Source: Deltaproteobacteria bacterium
GTDB lineage: Bacteria > Myxococcota_A > Polyangia > GCA-2747355 > JADLHG01
Direction of reading: 5' to 3'
Length of the DNA stretch: 64,000 bases
Assembly (NCBI GenBank): GCA_020848905.1
Contig: JADLHG010000009.1
Coordinates: 124,001 to 188,000 of the forward strand
This document shows positions 15,929 to 25,051 of the stretch, piece by piece (within the stretch, counting starts at the first letter, position 1; every line of letters begins with the position of its first letter). Below the pieces are notes generated by a model. That model was not told the DNA's origin. It ran no database searches and saw nothing but the letters and a program-made list of their open reading frames with translations. The translations under genes were made by a program, and so were the position numbers.

Positions 15929-18775
15929 CTACTCGGGCCAGAGGTCTCGCCAGGTCCGGGGCGAAGCCGACGAGCGCGCCTCGGACCCGCCGAGGAGCTC
16001 GCCGCCCACTGGCTCGCCACCGAGGAGCTCGCGCGAGAGGAGCACGTTCTCGAGCGCGGTCTCGGCGAGCACCTGCCCGCAGGCCTCGACGATCGCGGCC
16101 GCGTCGAGCTGCTGGTCGGCGTAGACCTCGGCGGGACGGCCGCACTTGCTCGGCTTGCGCACGCCGAGCGCGAGCTGGCGAACTCCGACGAGGCTGCCCA
16201 GGTTGTCGAGCAGCCCGACCTCTCCGTCGGCCACCGAGACGATGGGTATGCGTCGCCCGGCGACGAGGATCAGGTCGGCGCGCGTCGCGAGCTGCGGCGA
16301 CCCGGCCACCTCGACGTGGCGCCGCAGGTGGAGGTCGCCCGTCACGCCCAGGCCCTCGCGCATGTGGCGATAGCCGTCTCGCGCAGCGAGGGTCCCGGCG
16401 AGCAGGTCGGGCGAGGTCACGACGAAGACGTTGGCGTAGATCCCCCGCGCGAGAAGCGCGTCGGAGGCCTTGAGCGCCTCGCTGGCCATCCCGCCGAGCG
16501 CGAAGAGGTGCACCACGTTCTCGCCGGGCTCGTAGCCGGCGTAGCCCCGGTAGTCCACGAGCGCGTAGGCTCCGGCCAGCACGTCGCGCCGGAGCGTGGC
16601 GAGGAGCTCCGCTGCGGGGAGCGGGGCCACCGTGCGTTCGTCGAGGGCGCCCGGATGCGGAGCGAAGCCCGCGGGGAGCAGCGCCGCGCCCGCGGGGAGC
16701 TCGGCCTTGAAGCGCTGCTGTCTCCCGAGACGCGCGAGGAGCTCGTCCTGCCGGAGAGCGCGGGTGATGCACCGGATGAGCACGCCGCAGCGGCCCTGGT
16801 TCTCCCCCGAGAAGTGCCGCGCGATCGCGTCGGAGAGGATCCAGTCCACCTCCAGCGCGAAGCACGGCTCCCAGGAGATCAGGTTCGGAAATTGAATGTC
16901 CGACTTCCACGAATGCTGCGCCCCCTCGGCGGAGAGGGTGACGCCCGACGGCGTCCCGACCAGGATGAAGCTCGAGCCCCAGTAGAGGTCGTAGAAGAGC
17001 TGGTCGTAGGCCCGCTTGATGAAGAAGTCGTAGATCGAGAGGACGGGAAGAAACGGCAGCCCGAGCGCCTCGCCGAGCTTGCCGAAGGCCCCCATCGCCG
17101 AGACCGCGTTGGCCTCGGTGATGTCGAAGCGCAGGTGCCGGCTGCGCCGCGTCTCGGCCGGCGAGAGCGCGGGGCGGCGCGGCTCGTGCGCGGCGAACGC
17201 CGCCTCGGGGTCCTCGCGCGGCGCGGGGGCGTAGACCTTGCCGTCCAGGATCGGGTTCAGGTTGGTCGAGGTCCCGACGTCCGGAGAGAGCGTGAGCAGA
17301 AAGGATGCGGCCGCGGCCCAGGCGCGTTCGTCGTCGGGCAGGCGCGCGCCGTTCTCGCCTGGAGTGCCGAGGCGCACGAGCTTGGCGAGGAGCTGGCCCA
17401 TGACCCACTGGGTGTGGATCTGCGGCACGAGCTTGAGGTTCACGCCGACCGTCTCGGGGAGCGTCGCCCCCGCGCTCTCGGCGATGGCGCGGCGCACGCG
17501 CGTGCGGTTGCGCTCGGCCAGGGCCCACGCCCCCTCGAGCTCGGCGCGGAGCTCGGCCCCGCGCGCGGCGAGAAAGTCGCCCTCGGCTGAGCCCGCCGGG
17601 AAGGGCTCGAAGGGGTCGGCCGGCGAGAGGCCCTCCTTCGCGAGGAGCGCGGCGTAGTCCTCCGCGTCGGGGAGAGCCGAGTGGTTGCCGGGAGCGGCGG
17701 CGAGGCCGAGGCCCCAGCCTTTGAGCGTGTGCGCGAGGACGAGCGTGGGTGTGGCCCCGCCCGCGCGGCACCCGGCGAGCGTCTCGACCAGCGACGGGAG
17801 GTCGTGCCCGCCGAGGTCGGCGAGCAGCGCCTGGACCTCCGCGTCGGGAAGCGCTCCGAGGAGCCCTTCGAGCTCGGGGGCCTTGCCGAGGAACACGCGC
17901 CGGCTGAGCGCGCCATCCTTCTTGTAGAGCAGGAGCTGGAGCTCGGCGTCGTCGAAGCCGGCCTCGAGCAGCGCGCGCAGGCGGTCGCCTCCCGGCCGCG
18001 AGAAGGCCTCGCGCCGCAAGGGTCCGTGCCGGAGCTGCACCACGCGCCAGCCGTTGGCCCGCGCCGCCTTCTCCACCCGGTCGGCGTCGGTGCCGCCGAG
18101 GCCCGCGCGGTTCACGAAGCGCACCCCGTCCAGGCTCTGCCGGTTGTAGTCCACGATCCAGGTCAGGTTGCCGAGCCCGCGCTCGGCCGCCTCGGGGAGC
18201 GCCTCCCAGAGGGACCCCTCGCGGAGCTCCGCGTCGCCGACGAGCGCCCAGAAGTGCGCCCCCTCGGCCACCTCGTGCCCGTGGTGCGCGGCGTACCGGT
18301 GGCCGAGCGCCGAGTAGAGCGCCACGACCGGCGGGATGCCCACCGAGCCCGCCGGGAAGAGGTGGTGCGCGTCGGGGTCGCTCGGGGCGTGATAGGACTG
18401 GTAGACCGCTTCGCCGCGCGCGGGAAACTGACGCAGGCGCTCCATGGCCCCCCGCGCCTCCTCGGCGGAGAACCAGCGCCTCGTGTTGGGGTCGCGCCCG
18501 AGCCCGAGGAGATAGAGCAGCGCGTGGTCCGCGGGAGAGGCGTGCGGCTTGCTGGCGATCCAGTCGGCCCCCCGGCGCACGAAGAGGTGCAGCGCCGCGA
18601 GGAGGTGCAGGCTCGAGGCCGCGGCGGCCGGGTGTCCCCCCACCTTCGGGTCCCCCTCCTCGGTCGGTCGCTCGTTGGCGCGCACGATCATCGCGGTGGA
18701 GAGCGCGAGCGCGCGCCGGGCCACGCGGTCAGCCAACTTGAGGGTTGCAATGCTCGGCGAATTGGTGTTTGTCAC
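15929..18775 (-). CDS. 2-oxoacid dehydrogenase E1, homodimeric AceE type
   Basis: Thiamine-diphosphate enzyme resembling the single-chain pyruvate dehydrogenase E1 of E. coli AceE, which decarboxylates pyruvate and loads acetyl onto lipoyl-E2. The N-terminal helix before AMIVRANERP aligns with the AceE start region, and VGGHPAAAASSLHL with its GGH loop. The TPP site runs from GDAELREGSLWEAL to DYNRQSLDG (GDA in place of GDG). The C-terminal transketolase-type pyrimidine domain includes DITEANAVSAMGAFGKLGEA and VVTSPDLLAGTLA. GTG at 18775 is the best start because it precedes the conserved helix; it has no good ribosome site. 948 aa, close to AceE. No E2 or E3 gene adjoins it, and the GDA change may indicate another 2-oxoacid substrate. 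Confidence 0.85.
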   Translation of the reverse strand: MTNTNSPSIATLKLADRVARRALALSTAMIVRANERPTEEGDPKVGGHPAAAASSLHLLAALHLFVRRGADWIASKPHASPADHALLYLLGLGRDPNTRRWFSAEEARGAMERLRQFPARGEAVYQSYHAPSDPDAHHLFPAGSVGIPPVVALYSALGHRYAAHHGHEVAEGAHFWALVGDAELREGSLWEALPEAAERGLGNLTWIVDYNRQSLDGVRFVNRAGLGGTDADRVEKAARANGWRVVQLRHGPLRREAFSRPGGDRLRALLEAGFDDAELQLLLYKKDGALSRRVFLGKAPELEGLLGALPDAEVQALLADLGGHDLPSLVETLAGCRAGGATPTLVLAHTLKGWGLGLAAAPGNHSALPDAEDYAALLAKEGLSPADPFEPFPAGSAEGDFLAARGAELRAELEGAWALAERNRTRVRRAIAESAGATLPETVGVNLKLVPQIHTQWVMGQLLAKLVRLGTPGENGARLPDDERAWAAAASFLLTLSPDVGTSTNLNPILDGKVYAPAPREDPEAAFAAHEPRRPALSPAETRRSRHLRFDITEANAVSAMGAFGKLGEALGLPFLPVLSIYDFFIKRAYDQLFYDLYWGSSFILVGTPSGVTLSAEGAQHSWKSDIQFPNLISWEPCFALEVDWILSDAIARHFSGENQGRCGVLIRCITRALRQDELLARLGRQQRFKAELPAGAALLPAGFAPHPGALDERTVAPLPAAELLATLRRDVLAGAYALVDYRGYAGYEPGENVVHLFALGGMASEALKASDALLARGIYANVFVVTSPDLLAGTLAARDGYRHMREGLGVTGDLHLRRHVEVAGSPQLATRADLILVAGRRIPIVSVADGEVGLLDNLGSLVGVRQLALGVRKPSKCGRPAEVYADQQLDAAAIVEACGQVLAETALENVLLSRELLGGEPVGGELLGGSEARSSASPRTWRDLWPE

Positions 18776-18838
18776 GTTACCGGCTCGCAGGTCCGAAGGG
18801 TCCCAAGGGTCACGCCGCCCACGCCCGAGCAGCCTTCC

Positions 18839-18863
18839 GCCCCGCTTTCGCGAAAAGTGGGGC
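18839..18863. promoter_or_regulatory. Strong hairpin/near-palindrome between divergent E1 and speA genes
   Basis: GCCCCGCTTT-CGCGA-AAAGTGGGGC pairs over ten positions, nine Watson-Crick and one G-T, with a 5-nt loop. It lies 64 bp upstream of the E1 GTG and 141 bp upstream of speA. It may be an operator for one or both genes or an RNA structure in a leader. I see no clear -35/-10 in the gap 18776-19003. Confidence 0.4.
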
Positions 18864-19003
18864 GGCGGCGCATCCGGGCTGGAAATGCCGGGCGGCGGGC
18901 CCCAAGATAGCCCGAAGCTCGGCGCCCGCAACAACCGGATTGTGGCGCGCGAGCGTGGCGGGAGGGAGGAGTGCACCGCGCCGGTCGAGGAGAGGAGTCT
19001 TCG

Positions 19004-20926
19004 ATGAACAAGCTGTCCGACGCCATGCAGCTCTGGAGCGTCAAGGACGCCCGCGAGCTCTACAACATCGTGAACTGGGGCCTGTCCTTCTTCGACATCA
19101 ACGAGAAGGGCAACGTCACCGCGCGCCCCCGAGGACACGAAGGGCAGGAGATCGACCTGCAGGAGCTCGTGCAGGCGCTGCAGCGGCGCGGGATCCAGCT
19201 TCCGATCCTCATCCGCTTCTCCGACATCCTGCGCACCCGCATCGAGCAGCTCAACGAGGCCTTCCGCCGCGCCATCGGCGAGTACGGCTACAAGGGGACC
19301 TACTCGGGCGTCTTCCCGATCAAGGTGAACCAGCAGCGCCAGGTGGTGGAGCAGATCCTGCACTACGGCGAGCGCTACAGCTACGGGCTCGAGGCCGGCA
19401 GCAAGCCGGAGCTCTGGGCCGTGCTCGCGATGGTGGAGAGCCAGGACCGGCTCATCGTCTGCAACGGCTACAAGGACGCCGAGTACATCGAGATGGTCTG
19501 CCTCGGCACCAAGATGGGCAAGACCATCATCCCCGTGGTGGAGAAGTTCACCGAGGCGCAGCTGATCATCAATGCGGCGCGGCGCCTCGGCGTGCGGCCG
19601 ATCATCGGCGTGCGGGCCAAGCTCTCGAGCCGCGGCTCGGGCAAGTGGCAGGAGAGCGCGGGCGAGCGCAGCAAGTTCGGCCTGAACATCACCGAGATGC
19701 TGAACCTCATCGAGCTCCTCCGCGAGGCGGAGATGCTCGACTGCCTGCAGCTCCTGCACTTCCACCTGGGCAGCCAGATCACGAACATCCGCTCCATCCG
19801 GGAGGGGATGGCCGAGGCCGCGCGGCTCTTCACCGAGCTCTACACGCTCGGCGCCAACATGCGCTACCTCGACGTGGGCGGCGGGCTGGCCGTGGACTAT
19901 GACGGCAGCCAGACCAACTACGTCAGCTCCTCGAACTACACCCTGCAGGAGTACGCGAACGACATCGTCTCGACGCTGCTCGACGTGTGCGAGAAGGAGG
20001 GGGTGCCGCACCCGGTGATCGTGAGCGAGTCAGGTCGCGCCGTAACGGCCCACCACAGCATGCTGGTCTTCAACGTGCTCGGCTCGCACAGCTTCGGAGC
20101 GGTCGAGGTGCCGAAGGAGCTGCCGGCCGACGCCCCCGACGTGCTGCAGGCCCTGCACGAGGCCTACCGCAACGTGAACAAGAAGAACTTCCAGGAGCTC
20201 TATCACGACACGCTCGACTACCGGGACAAGGCGATCAGCCTCTTCAACTTCGGCCTGCTCGATCTGAAGACGCGGGCGCTGGCGGAGAACATCGCGCACG
20301 CCACGGTGCAGAAGATCCTGGGCATGCTCTACGATCGCAAGTACGTCCCCGACGAGCTCGAGGGGCTGCAGAAGGCGCTCGCCGACACCTACTTCTGCAA
20401 CTTCTCCATGTTCCAGTCGGTGCCGGACTTCTGGATGGTGCAGCAGCTCTTCCCGGTGATGCCGATCCATCGGCTGGACAAGGAGCCCACGCGGCGCGCG
20501 GTGCTCTGCGACATCACCTGCGACTCCGACGGCAAGCTGGACAAGTTCATCGACCTGCACGACGAGAAGGACACGCTCGAGCTGCACTATCCGAACGGCG
20601 AGCCCTATTACCTCGGGATCTTCCTGCTCGGCGCCTATCAGGAGATCCTCGGCGATCTGCACAACCTGTTCGGCGACACGAACGCGGTGCACGTGCGCCT
20701 CACCGACGACGGGTACGAGATCGAGCACTTCGTGCGCGGCGACACGATCCAGCAGGTCCTCTCGTACGTGCAGTGGCAGACGGACGACCTGGTCTCGAAC
20801 GTACGGCGTCAGGCCGAGACGGCCGTGAAGGCCGGGCGCATGACCCTCGAGGAGTCGGGGCAGCTCATGAAGCGCTACGAGCAGGGCCTGCGCGGCTACA
20901 CCTACCTGGAACAGACGGGCGAGTAG
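19004..20926 (+). CDS. speA: Biosynthetic arginine decarboxylase
   Basis: PLP enzyme converting arginine to agmatine, the first step of putrescine and spermidine synthesis in the cytoplasm. The ATG at 19004 sits behind GAGGAGAGGAG, while an upstream GTG at 18971 has none. Family landmarks: GVFPIKVNQQR carries the PLP-binding Lys near residue 109, YGLEAGSKPEL and NGYKDAEYIEM follow, then LHFHLGSQI and the Gly-rich LDVGGGLAVDYDGS phosphate site. The carboxy half has VCEKEGVPHPVIVSESGRA and the catalytic CDITCDSDGKL segment. Length 640 aa against 658 in E. coli, complete. Transcribed divergently from the E1 gene. A GC-rich inverted repeat follows the stop. Confidence 0.97.
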   Translation: MNKLSDAMQLWSVKDARELYNIVNWGLSFFDINEKGNVTARPRGHEGQEIDLQELVQALQRRGIQLPILIRFSDILRTRIEQLNEAFRRAIGEYGYKGTYSGVFPIKVNQQRQVVEQILHYGERYSYGLEAGSKPELWAVLAMVESQDRLIVCNGYKDAEYIEMVCLGTKMGKTIIPVVEKFTEAQLIINAARRLGVRPIIGVRAKLSSRGSGKWQESAGERSKFGLNITEMLNLIELLREAEMLDCLQLLHFHLGSQITNIRSIREGMAEAARLFTELYTLGANMRYLDVGGGLAVDYDGSQTNYVSSSNYTLQEYANDIVSTLLDVCEKEGVPHPVIVSESGRAVTAHHSMLVFNVLGSHSFGAVEVPKELPADAPDVLQALHEAYRNVNKKNFQELYHDTLDYRDKAISLFNFGLLDLKTRALAENIAHATVQKILGMLYDRKYVPDELEGLQKALADTYFCNFSMFQSVPDFWMVQQLFPVMPIHRLDKEPTRRAVLCDITCDSDGKLDKFIDLHDEKDTLELHYPNGEPYYLGIFLLGAYQEILGDLHNLFGDTNAVHVRLTDDGYEIEHFVRGDTIQQVLSYVQWQTDDLVSNVRRQAETAVKAGRMTLEESGQLMKRYEQGLRGYTYLEQTGE

Positions 20927-20932
20927 CCCGAT

Positions 20933-20958
20933 CCGGCGGCTGGAGTTACGGCCGCCGG
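20933..20958 (+). terminator. GC-rich inverted repeat after speA
   Basis: CCGGCGGC, a 10-nt loop, then GCCGCCGG: a perfect 8-bp stem starting 7 bp after the speA stop. There is no T run, so it may be a Rho-assisted or processing hairpin rather than a classic intrinsic terminator. Confidence 0.5.
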
Positions 20959-21094
20959 CTCCCCGACCTCCCGCCTCGACGGCGCCTTCCCTCCGAGAGC
21001 CCGGTCCCCCTGAACGCGCGGAAGTGCTGGAAATGGCACCTCTCCGTGGGCCGGCGGGGCGAGGATCCGACGGCGCCCGGCGGCCTCGCAGATG

Positions 21095-21110
21095 TGGCCT
21101 CCTGTTTGCA
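21095..21110 (+). promoter_or_regulatory. Sigma-54-like promoter for the lipoprotein island
   Basis: TGGCCTCCTGTTTGCA has TGGC, a perfect TTGCA -12 element and exact spacing. Predicted start near 21121, leaving a 78-nt leader before the ATG at 21199. The rest of the gap 20959-21198 shows nothing else. Confidence 0.5.
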
Positions 21111-21198
21111 CTCCTAGGCCTCAAACGACGGATGGACCGACGCCGCCACGCGCCACCGAGCGCTCCGCGGAACGCGTCCGAGCACGAGGAGCAACGCC

Positions 21199-22257
21199 AT
21201 GAGGGCCGTTCGATACGCATACCTGGGAGCCGCGATCGCGCTCTGCGCCGGGACGGGCTGCGGGCTGGAAGAGGGCGCAGAGGGCGGAGAGGTCGCGGGA
21301 GAGCGCGCCGCCCAGAGCGGTGAGAAGAGCGCGTTCACGGCGGCGATGGACGCCGCCGAGGAGCAGCAGAAGGCCCTCGCCGGCTATGCGAGCGTGGGCT
21401 CCTGGCTGGCCGGCACGCGCTACGTCCCGTACGCCAAGATCGACGCCGCGAAGAACGCGATAGTCCAGATCAACGAGCACCTGCGCAAGGCGCAGACGCT
21501 CCTCACCGAGGCCCGCACCAAGCATCGGGCGAGCCCGAAGGCGGCCACCGAGTTCGCGCGCAGCGACTACGAGCGGTACAACGCGCTGCTGCCCAAACTC
21601 GACAGCATGTCCATCGTCTACAATGCCGAGTACATCCTGCGCGCGTTTTCGCCTTACGTGCTGATCCGCGACCAGGACGTGCAGCCCGTGCAGCTCTGGG
21701 ATTTCGACTTCGCCAAGGGCCTCGTCCATGATTGCCGTCGGGCCGGCGAGCGCGGGATCGTGGTCCATCGGAACCCACTCACGGGGGAGATCGTCTGGAA
21801 GAGCGCGCCGTATCGGCACAGCATCGCGGTCGTGGGCGAGAACGCGGACGGCACGCCCATCTACGAGACCGCCGAGCACAAGAGCGTCTCGAGCGCCTAC
21901 GACCCCGAGGAGCGCGCCTGGGTCAAGTACGTGGGGTCCCGCGAGGAGATCGCGGCCGCGTCGGTCTACGACGAGGCGGCGGGCGTAGTTCGCCACAAAG
22001 AGGCCCAGGAAGATCGCCACGGCATCTGCGGCGTCTACAACCCGGCCAAGGGCGCGGTGGAGTGGCAGGGAGATGGTATCGACGACGCGGAAACGGCCGG
22101 TCGGCGCGACTGGGGCTGCGCGGGCTACTACAATCCCGAGACGCGCTCGGTGGAATGGGTCTGGCGGCACTACGGAGGCGCCGCCTGCATCTGGTCCATC
22201 GACGGCGACTTCCACACCTCGAACGGGAACTGGGGCTTCCATTACGATCCCAACTAG
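21199..22257 (+). CDS. Repeat lipoprotein, paralogue 1 of 3
   Basis: First of three related lipoproteins (with 22295-23335 and 25498-26517). Signal peptide (RYAYLGAAIALCAGTGC) with Cys21 as likely lipidation site. Then a helical region of about 120 residues (EEQQKALAGYASVGSW, LTEARTKHRASPKAA) and a conserved hinge, QPVQLWDFDFAKGLVHDCR. The C-terminal half has short repeated strands of about 22 residues built around Y/F-D/N-P turns (SAYDPEERAWVKY, GVYNPAKGAVEWQ, GYYNPETRSVEWV) and ends CIWSIDGDFHTSNGNWGF. The same final motif (CIW-x-I/L-D/G, F-x-TS-N/H-G) closes all three. A small beta-repeat fold on the cell surface is likely; no enzyme motif. ATG has AGGAG 8 nt upstream. Confidence 0.8.
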   Translation: MRAVRYAYLGAAIALCAGTGCGLEEGAEGGEVAGERAAQSGEKSAFTAAMDAAEEQQKALAGYASVGSWLAGTRYVPYAKIDAAKNAIVQINEHLRKAQTLLTEARTKHRASPKAATEFARSDYERYNALLPKLDSMSIVYNAEYILRAFSPYVLIRDQDVQPVQLWDFDFAKGLVHDCRRAGERGIVVHRNPLTGEIVWKSAPYRHSIAVVGENADGTPIYETAEHKSVSSAYDPEERAWVKYVGSREEIAAASVYDEAAGVVRHKEAQEDRHGICGVYNPAKGAVEWQGDGIDDAETAGRRDWGCAGYYNPETRSVEWVWRHYGGAACIWSIDGDFHTSNGNWGFHYDPN

Positions 22258-22294
22258 CCGGGACGCGCTCCGCCCGCAGGGCGGCGCAGCGCGA

Positions 22295-23335
22295 ATGAGC
22301 GGTGCCATGCGACTTCTGCCCCTTCTCTTCCTCGGTGCAGCGCTCGGGTGGCTTCCGTCCCTCGGGTGCGGCGCGCCGGACGGCCGCGACGCGGGAGAGC
22401 GGTCGGCTCAGGGAGGCGCCCGAGACGACCTCGCCGCCGCCCTCGACGCTGCAGCACTGGAGAAGTCCTCGCTGCTGACGCTCGCCAAGCGCAGCTCCTG
22501 GCTCGACACGCGCTACTACATCAGCAAGGCGAACGAGACGACCGCAAGGCAGCACCTCGCCGCGTGGAACGCGCGGCTGCGAGAGGCCCAGTCGCTCGTG
22601 CGCCCGGTCGTCGTCTCGCACCGCCGGAACCCCGGAGCGCCCGCGGAGCTGGATCGCTCCGACGTGGAGGCCTACAACGCCGCCGTCGCCGAGGCCGAGG
22701 GCCTGACGCTGGTCTACAACGGGGCCCACTTCCTCGCGGGGCTCTTCCGCGGGGTCTCCGCCCGCGCCGCCGACGTGCTCCCCGTCGAGCTCTCGGCCTT
22801 CGACTTCGTCGCGGGCTTCGCCCACGAATGCCGCGTGCTGAAGGAGCACGGACTGCTCGCCTTCCGTAACGCGCAGACGGGCGAGATCACCTGGCCCAGC
22901 GCCCCGAAGTCGAGCGTCGCCGTCACGGGGGTCAACGCCGACGGCAGTCCGATCGTCCGCTCTCGCGAGCACCACGGTCTCTCCTCGGCGCTCGACCCGG
23001 CGACCGGCGCCTGGGAAGTGCACGAGGGCAAGCTTCGGAGCTCGAGCGCCTCGGTCTACGACCCCGTGGAGCGGAAGGTCCTGCATAGCGACAGCGGGAT
23101 GCACGCCGGGATCGGCGGCGTCTTCAATCCGGCCACCGGGAAGGTGGAGTGGCGATCGGCTTCGGACGCGGGCTTCGCCGGCTACTACGACCCCACGCAG
23201 GGCGCGGTGCAGTGGAAGTCCGAGGTGAACAGCGGAGTGGCCTGCATCTGGCGCATCGACGGCCAGTACTTCACCTCGCACGGTGCGTACGGCTTCGAGG
23301 ACACCACGTACTACCCCGTCTCGAACGGCGATTGA
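22295..23335 (+). CDS. Repeat lipoprotein, paralogue 2 of 3
   Basis: Same architecture as its neighbour 37 bp upstream and probably in the same transcript. The start is uncertain: ATG 22295 or ATG 22307, neither with a clear ribosome site; the signal peptide (MRLLPLLFLGAALGWLP) fits both. The likely lipidated Cys is in SLGCGAP. The hinge reads LPVELSAFDFVAGFAHECR and is closer to paralogue 3 (VAVELSAFDFVEGFAGECR) than to paralogue 1. Repeats include SALDPATGAWEVHEG, SVYDPVERKVLHSD, GVFNPATGKVEWRS and GYYDPTQGAVQWKS, then CIWRIDGQYFTSHGAYGF. Function unknown. The repeat series suggests a folded beta domain that tolerates sequence change between turns. Confidence 0.8.
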   Translation: MSGAMRLLPLLFLGAALGWLPSLGCGAPDGRDAGERSAQGGARDDLAAALDAAALEKSSLLTLAKRSSWLDTRYYISKANETTARQHLAAWNARLREAQSLVRPVVVSHRRNPGAPAELDRSDVEAYNAAVAEAEGLTLVYNGAHFLAGLFRGVSARAADVLPVELSAFDFVAGFAHECRVLKEHGLLAFRNAQTGEITWPSAPKSSVAVTGVNADGSPIVRSREHHGLSSALDPATGAWEVHEGKLRSSSASVYDPVERKVLHSDSGMHAGIGGVFNPATGKVEWRSASDAGFAGYYDPTQGAVQWKSEVNSGVACIWRIDGQYFTSHGAYGFEDTTYYPVSNGD

Positions 23336-23443
23336 CGGACCCGCCGAGCAGCTCGCCAAGGCCGACGCGCGGGCCACCCGGGGCGCCGGTCCGTCGGTCC
23401 GCGGCTCCTTGACACGCTACCCGCGCGATGGTGTCGTGCCTCC

Positions 23444-24985
23444 ATGACGATACGACGAGTTCATCGAGCGAAAGTGATCGTGGGGGTGCTGGGGCTTTTG
23501 GCGGCGTGCTCGTCGAAGACGACCGGCCCACAGCCCGTGGCCGATGCGGCGGAGGCGAAGGCCCTCCTCGACGGCGTCACGCCGGCCCTCGCGGAGCGCC
23601 TGGTCGAGGCGCGACGGGCCTTCGAAGCGCAAAACCCGGGCGGGCCGCCGTCCTTGCCCAAGGCCGACGGGGTGACCTCGGTGACCGTGTCGTGTCCGGG
23701 CGGCGGAAGCCTCGTCGTGCAGGTGACCGCGCTGCCGGGACCGCTGCCCTTCAACTTCGGCGGCACGGCGCGCCTCGAGAGCTGCGCCTTCGGGGACTAC
23801 GTGCTGAGCGGCGAGCTCGCCGTGACCGTCCGCGGAGAGGGCGCAGGGTTCGTGCTCGAGCTGTCGGGCCAGCTCACGGTGAGCTTCGGCGGCCGCACCC
23901 TGCTCCTCGAGATCGAGAAGCTGACGATCACCTGGGGGAGCACCACGACCGTGTGCTACTCGGCGACCGTCAAGATCGGCAGCCTGAGCCTCCCGCTGCA
24001 CGGCGGCACCGCGGGCTGCAGCGGCTCGCCCGACGCGGGCGTCCCTTCCGACGCGGGCGCCACGCCCGATGGGGGCAAGCTCGACCGGGGCGCGTCTTCT
24101 CCCGACGGAAACACCACGATGGGCGGGTTCACGAAGCGCAGCTCGAGCGTCACCGGACTCGGCTGCCTGATCTGGGACGGAGCGCGCTACGTCGCGGGTG
24201 GCGCCCGTGCGGCGCTCGCCGAGTCCGCCGACGGCCTGACCTGGACCGCGATGTCCAACACGGGTATACCGAGCGACGCGACGATTCGCAGCCTGGCCTA
24301 TTCGGCGGCCAACAAACGCTACGTCGCATTGCTCTCTCGCACGAGCCCCAGCCTCACGTACGTCTACACCCTGACGCAGGGGCAGAGCAGCTGGAAAGAC
24401 CTCGATCACGGGGTGAATGGCCATCAACAGGTCATCTGGGCCGGCGATCCCGTGGGCGCGTACGTGCTGCTGACCAGCCAGCTCTATCGATCTGCCGACG
24501 GACTGACGTGGACCATCACGGACACCGGCGCATGGCAGACGCCCTACGCGATCGCCTGGGGCGGCACGGGGGCGAAGGTGCTGGTGGCGGGGGATGGCGG
24601 GACGATCTTCACCTCACCCGACGCGACGACGTGGACGCCGCACAACGCCGGCACGATGAACCGCATCGCCGCGGCGGCGGGGCTCGGCAAGCGGTGGGTG
24701 ATCATGCTGGCGGCGAACGCGGGCCTCTACAGCTCCGTCGACGACGCGGCGAGCTGGAAGAAGGTCACGCTTCCCCGCGGCGGCAAGGTGCACAGCGTGC
24801 ACCGCGCGGGGGATCGCTTTCTCGTCACCACGGTCGAACGGCAGGCCTACTTCTCGACCGACGGAGAGACGTACACCGGGGGTGACGTCTTTCTGCCCTC
24901 GCAGGTCCTCGCCGCCGCGGCGAATGGAGACGGACCGCGGATCGTGGTGCTCGCCGGGGGCGGCGTCTACACCGCCGAGAAGTGA
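23444..24985 (+). CDS. Lipoprotein with propeller-like C-terminal domain
   Basis: A 513-residue lipoprotein (lipobox LLAAC, Cys22). Residues about 60-190 form a beta-rich domain with a Cys pair. A linker of Asp-Ala-Gly repeats (SPDAGVPSDAGATPDGG) follows, typical of myxobacterial lipoproteins. The C-terminal 300 residues contain repeating blades of the kind SADGLTWTAMSN, SADGLTWTITDTG, SPDATTWTPHNAG, SVDDAASWKKV and STDGETYTGG. The S-x-D-G-x-T/S-W motif at each blade end is characteristic of sialidase/BNR or Ycf48-like propellers. No sialidase catalytic set is visible. It lies between paralogues 2 and 3 of the lipoprotein family and probably acts at the cell surface with them. Confidence 0.8.
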   Translation: MTIRRVHRAKVIVGVLGLLAACSSKTTGPQPVADAAEAKALLDGVTPALAERLVEARRAFEAQNPGGPPSLPKADGVTSVTVSCPGGGSLVVQVTALPGPLPFNFGGTARLESCAFGDYVLSGELAVTVRGEGAGFVLELSGQLTVSFGGRTLLLEIEKLTITWGSTTTVCYSATVKIGSLSLPLHGGTAGCSGSPDAGVPSDAGATPDGGKLDRGASSPDGNTTMGGFTKRSSSVTGLGCLIWDGARYVAGGARAALAESADGLTWTAMSNTGIPSDATIRSLAYSAANKRYVALLSRTSPSLTYVYTLTQGQSSWKDLDHGVNGHQQVIWAGDPVGAYVLLTSQLYRSADGLTWTITDTGAWQTPYAIAWGGTGAKVLVAGDGGTIFTSPDATTWTPHNAGTMNRIAAAAGLGKRWVIMLAANAGLYSSVDDAASWKKVTLPRGGKVHSVHRAGDRFLVTTVERQAYFSTDGETYTGGDVFLPSQVLAAAANGDGPRIVVLAGGGVYTAEK

Positions 24986-25051
24986 GCTCCCCTGCGGGGG
25001 CGTCGGGGAGAAGGAATTGACGCCGCGAGGGCGCACGCGTCACGCTTAGAC

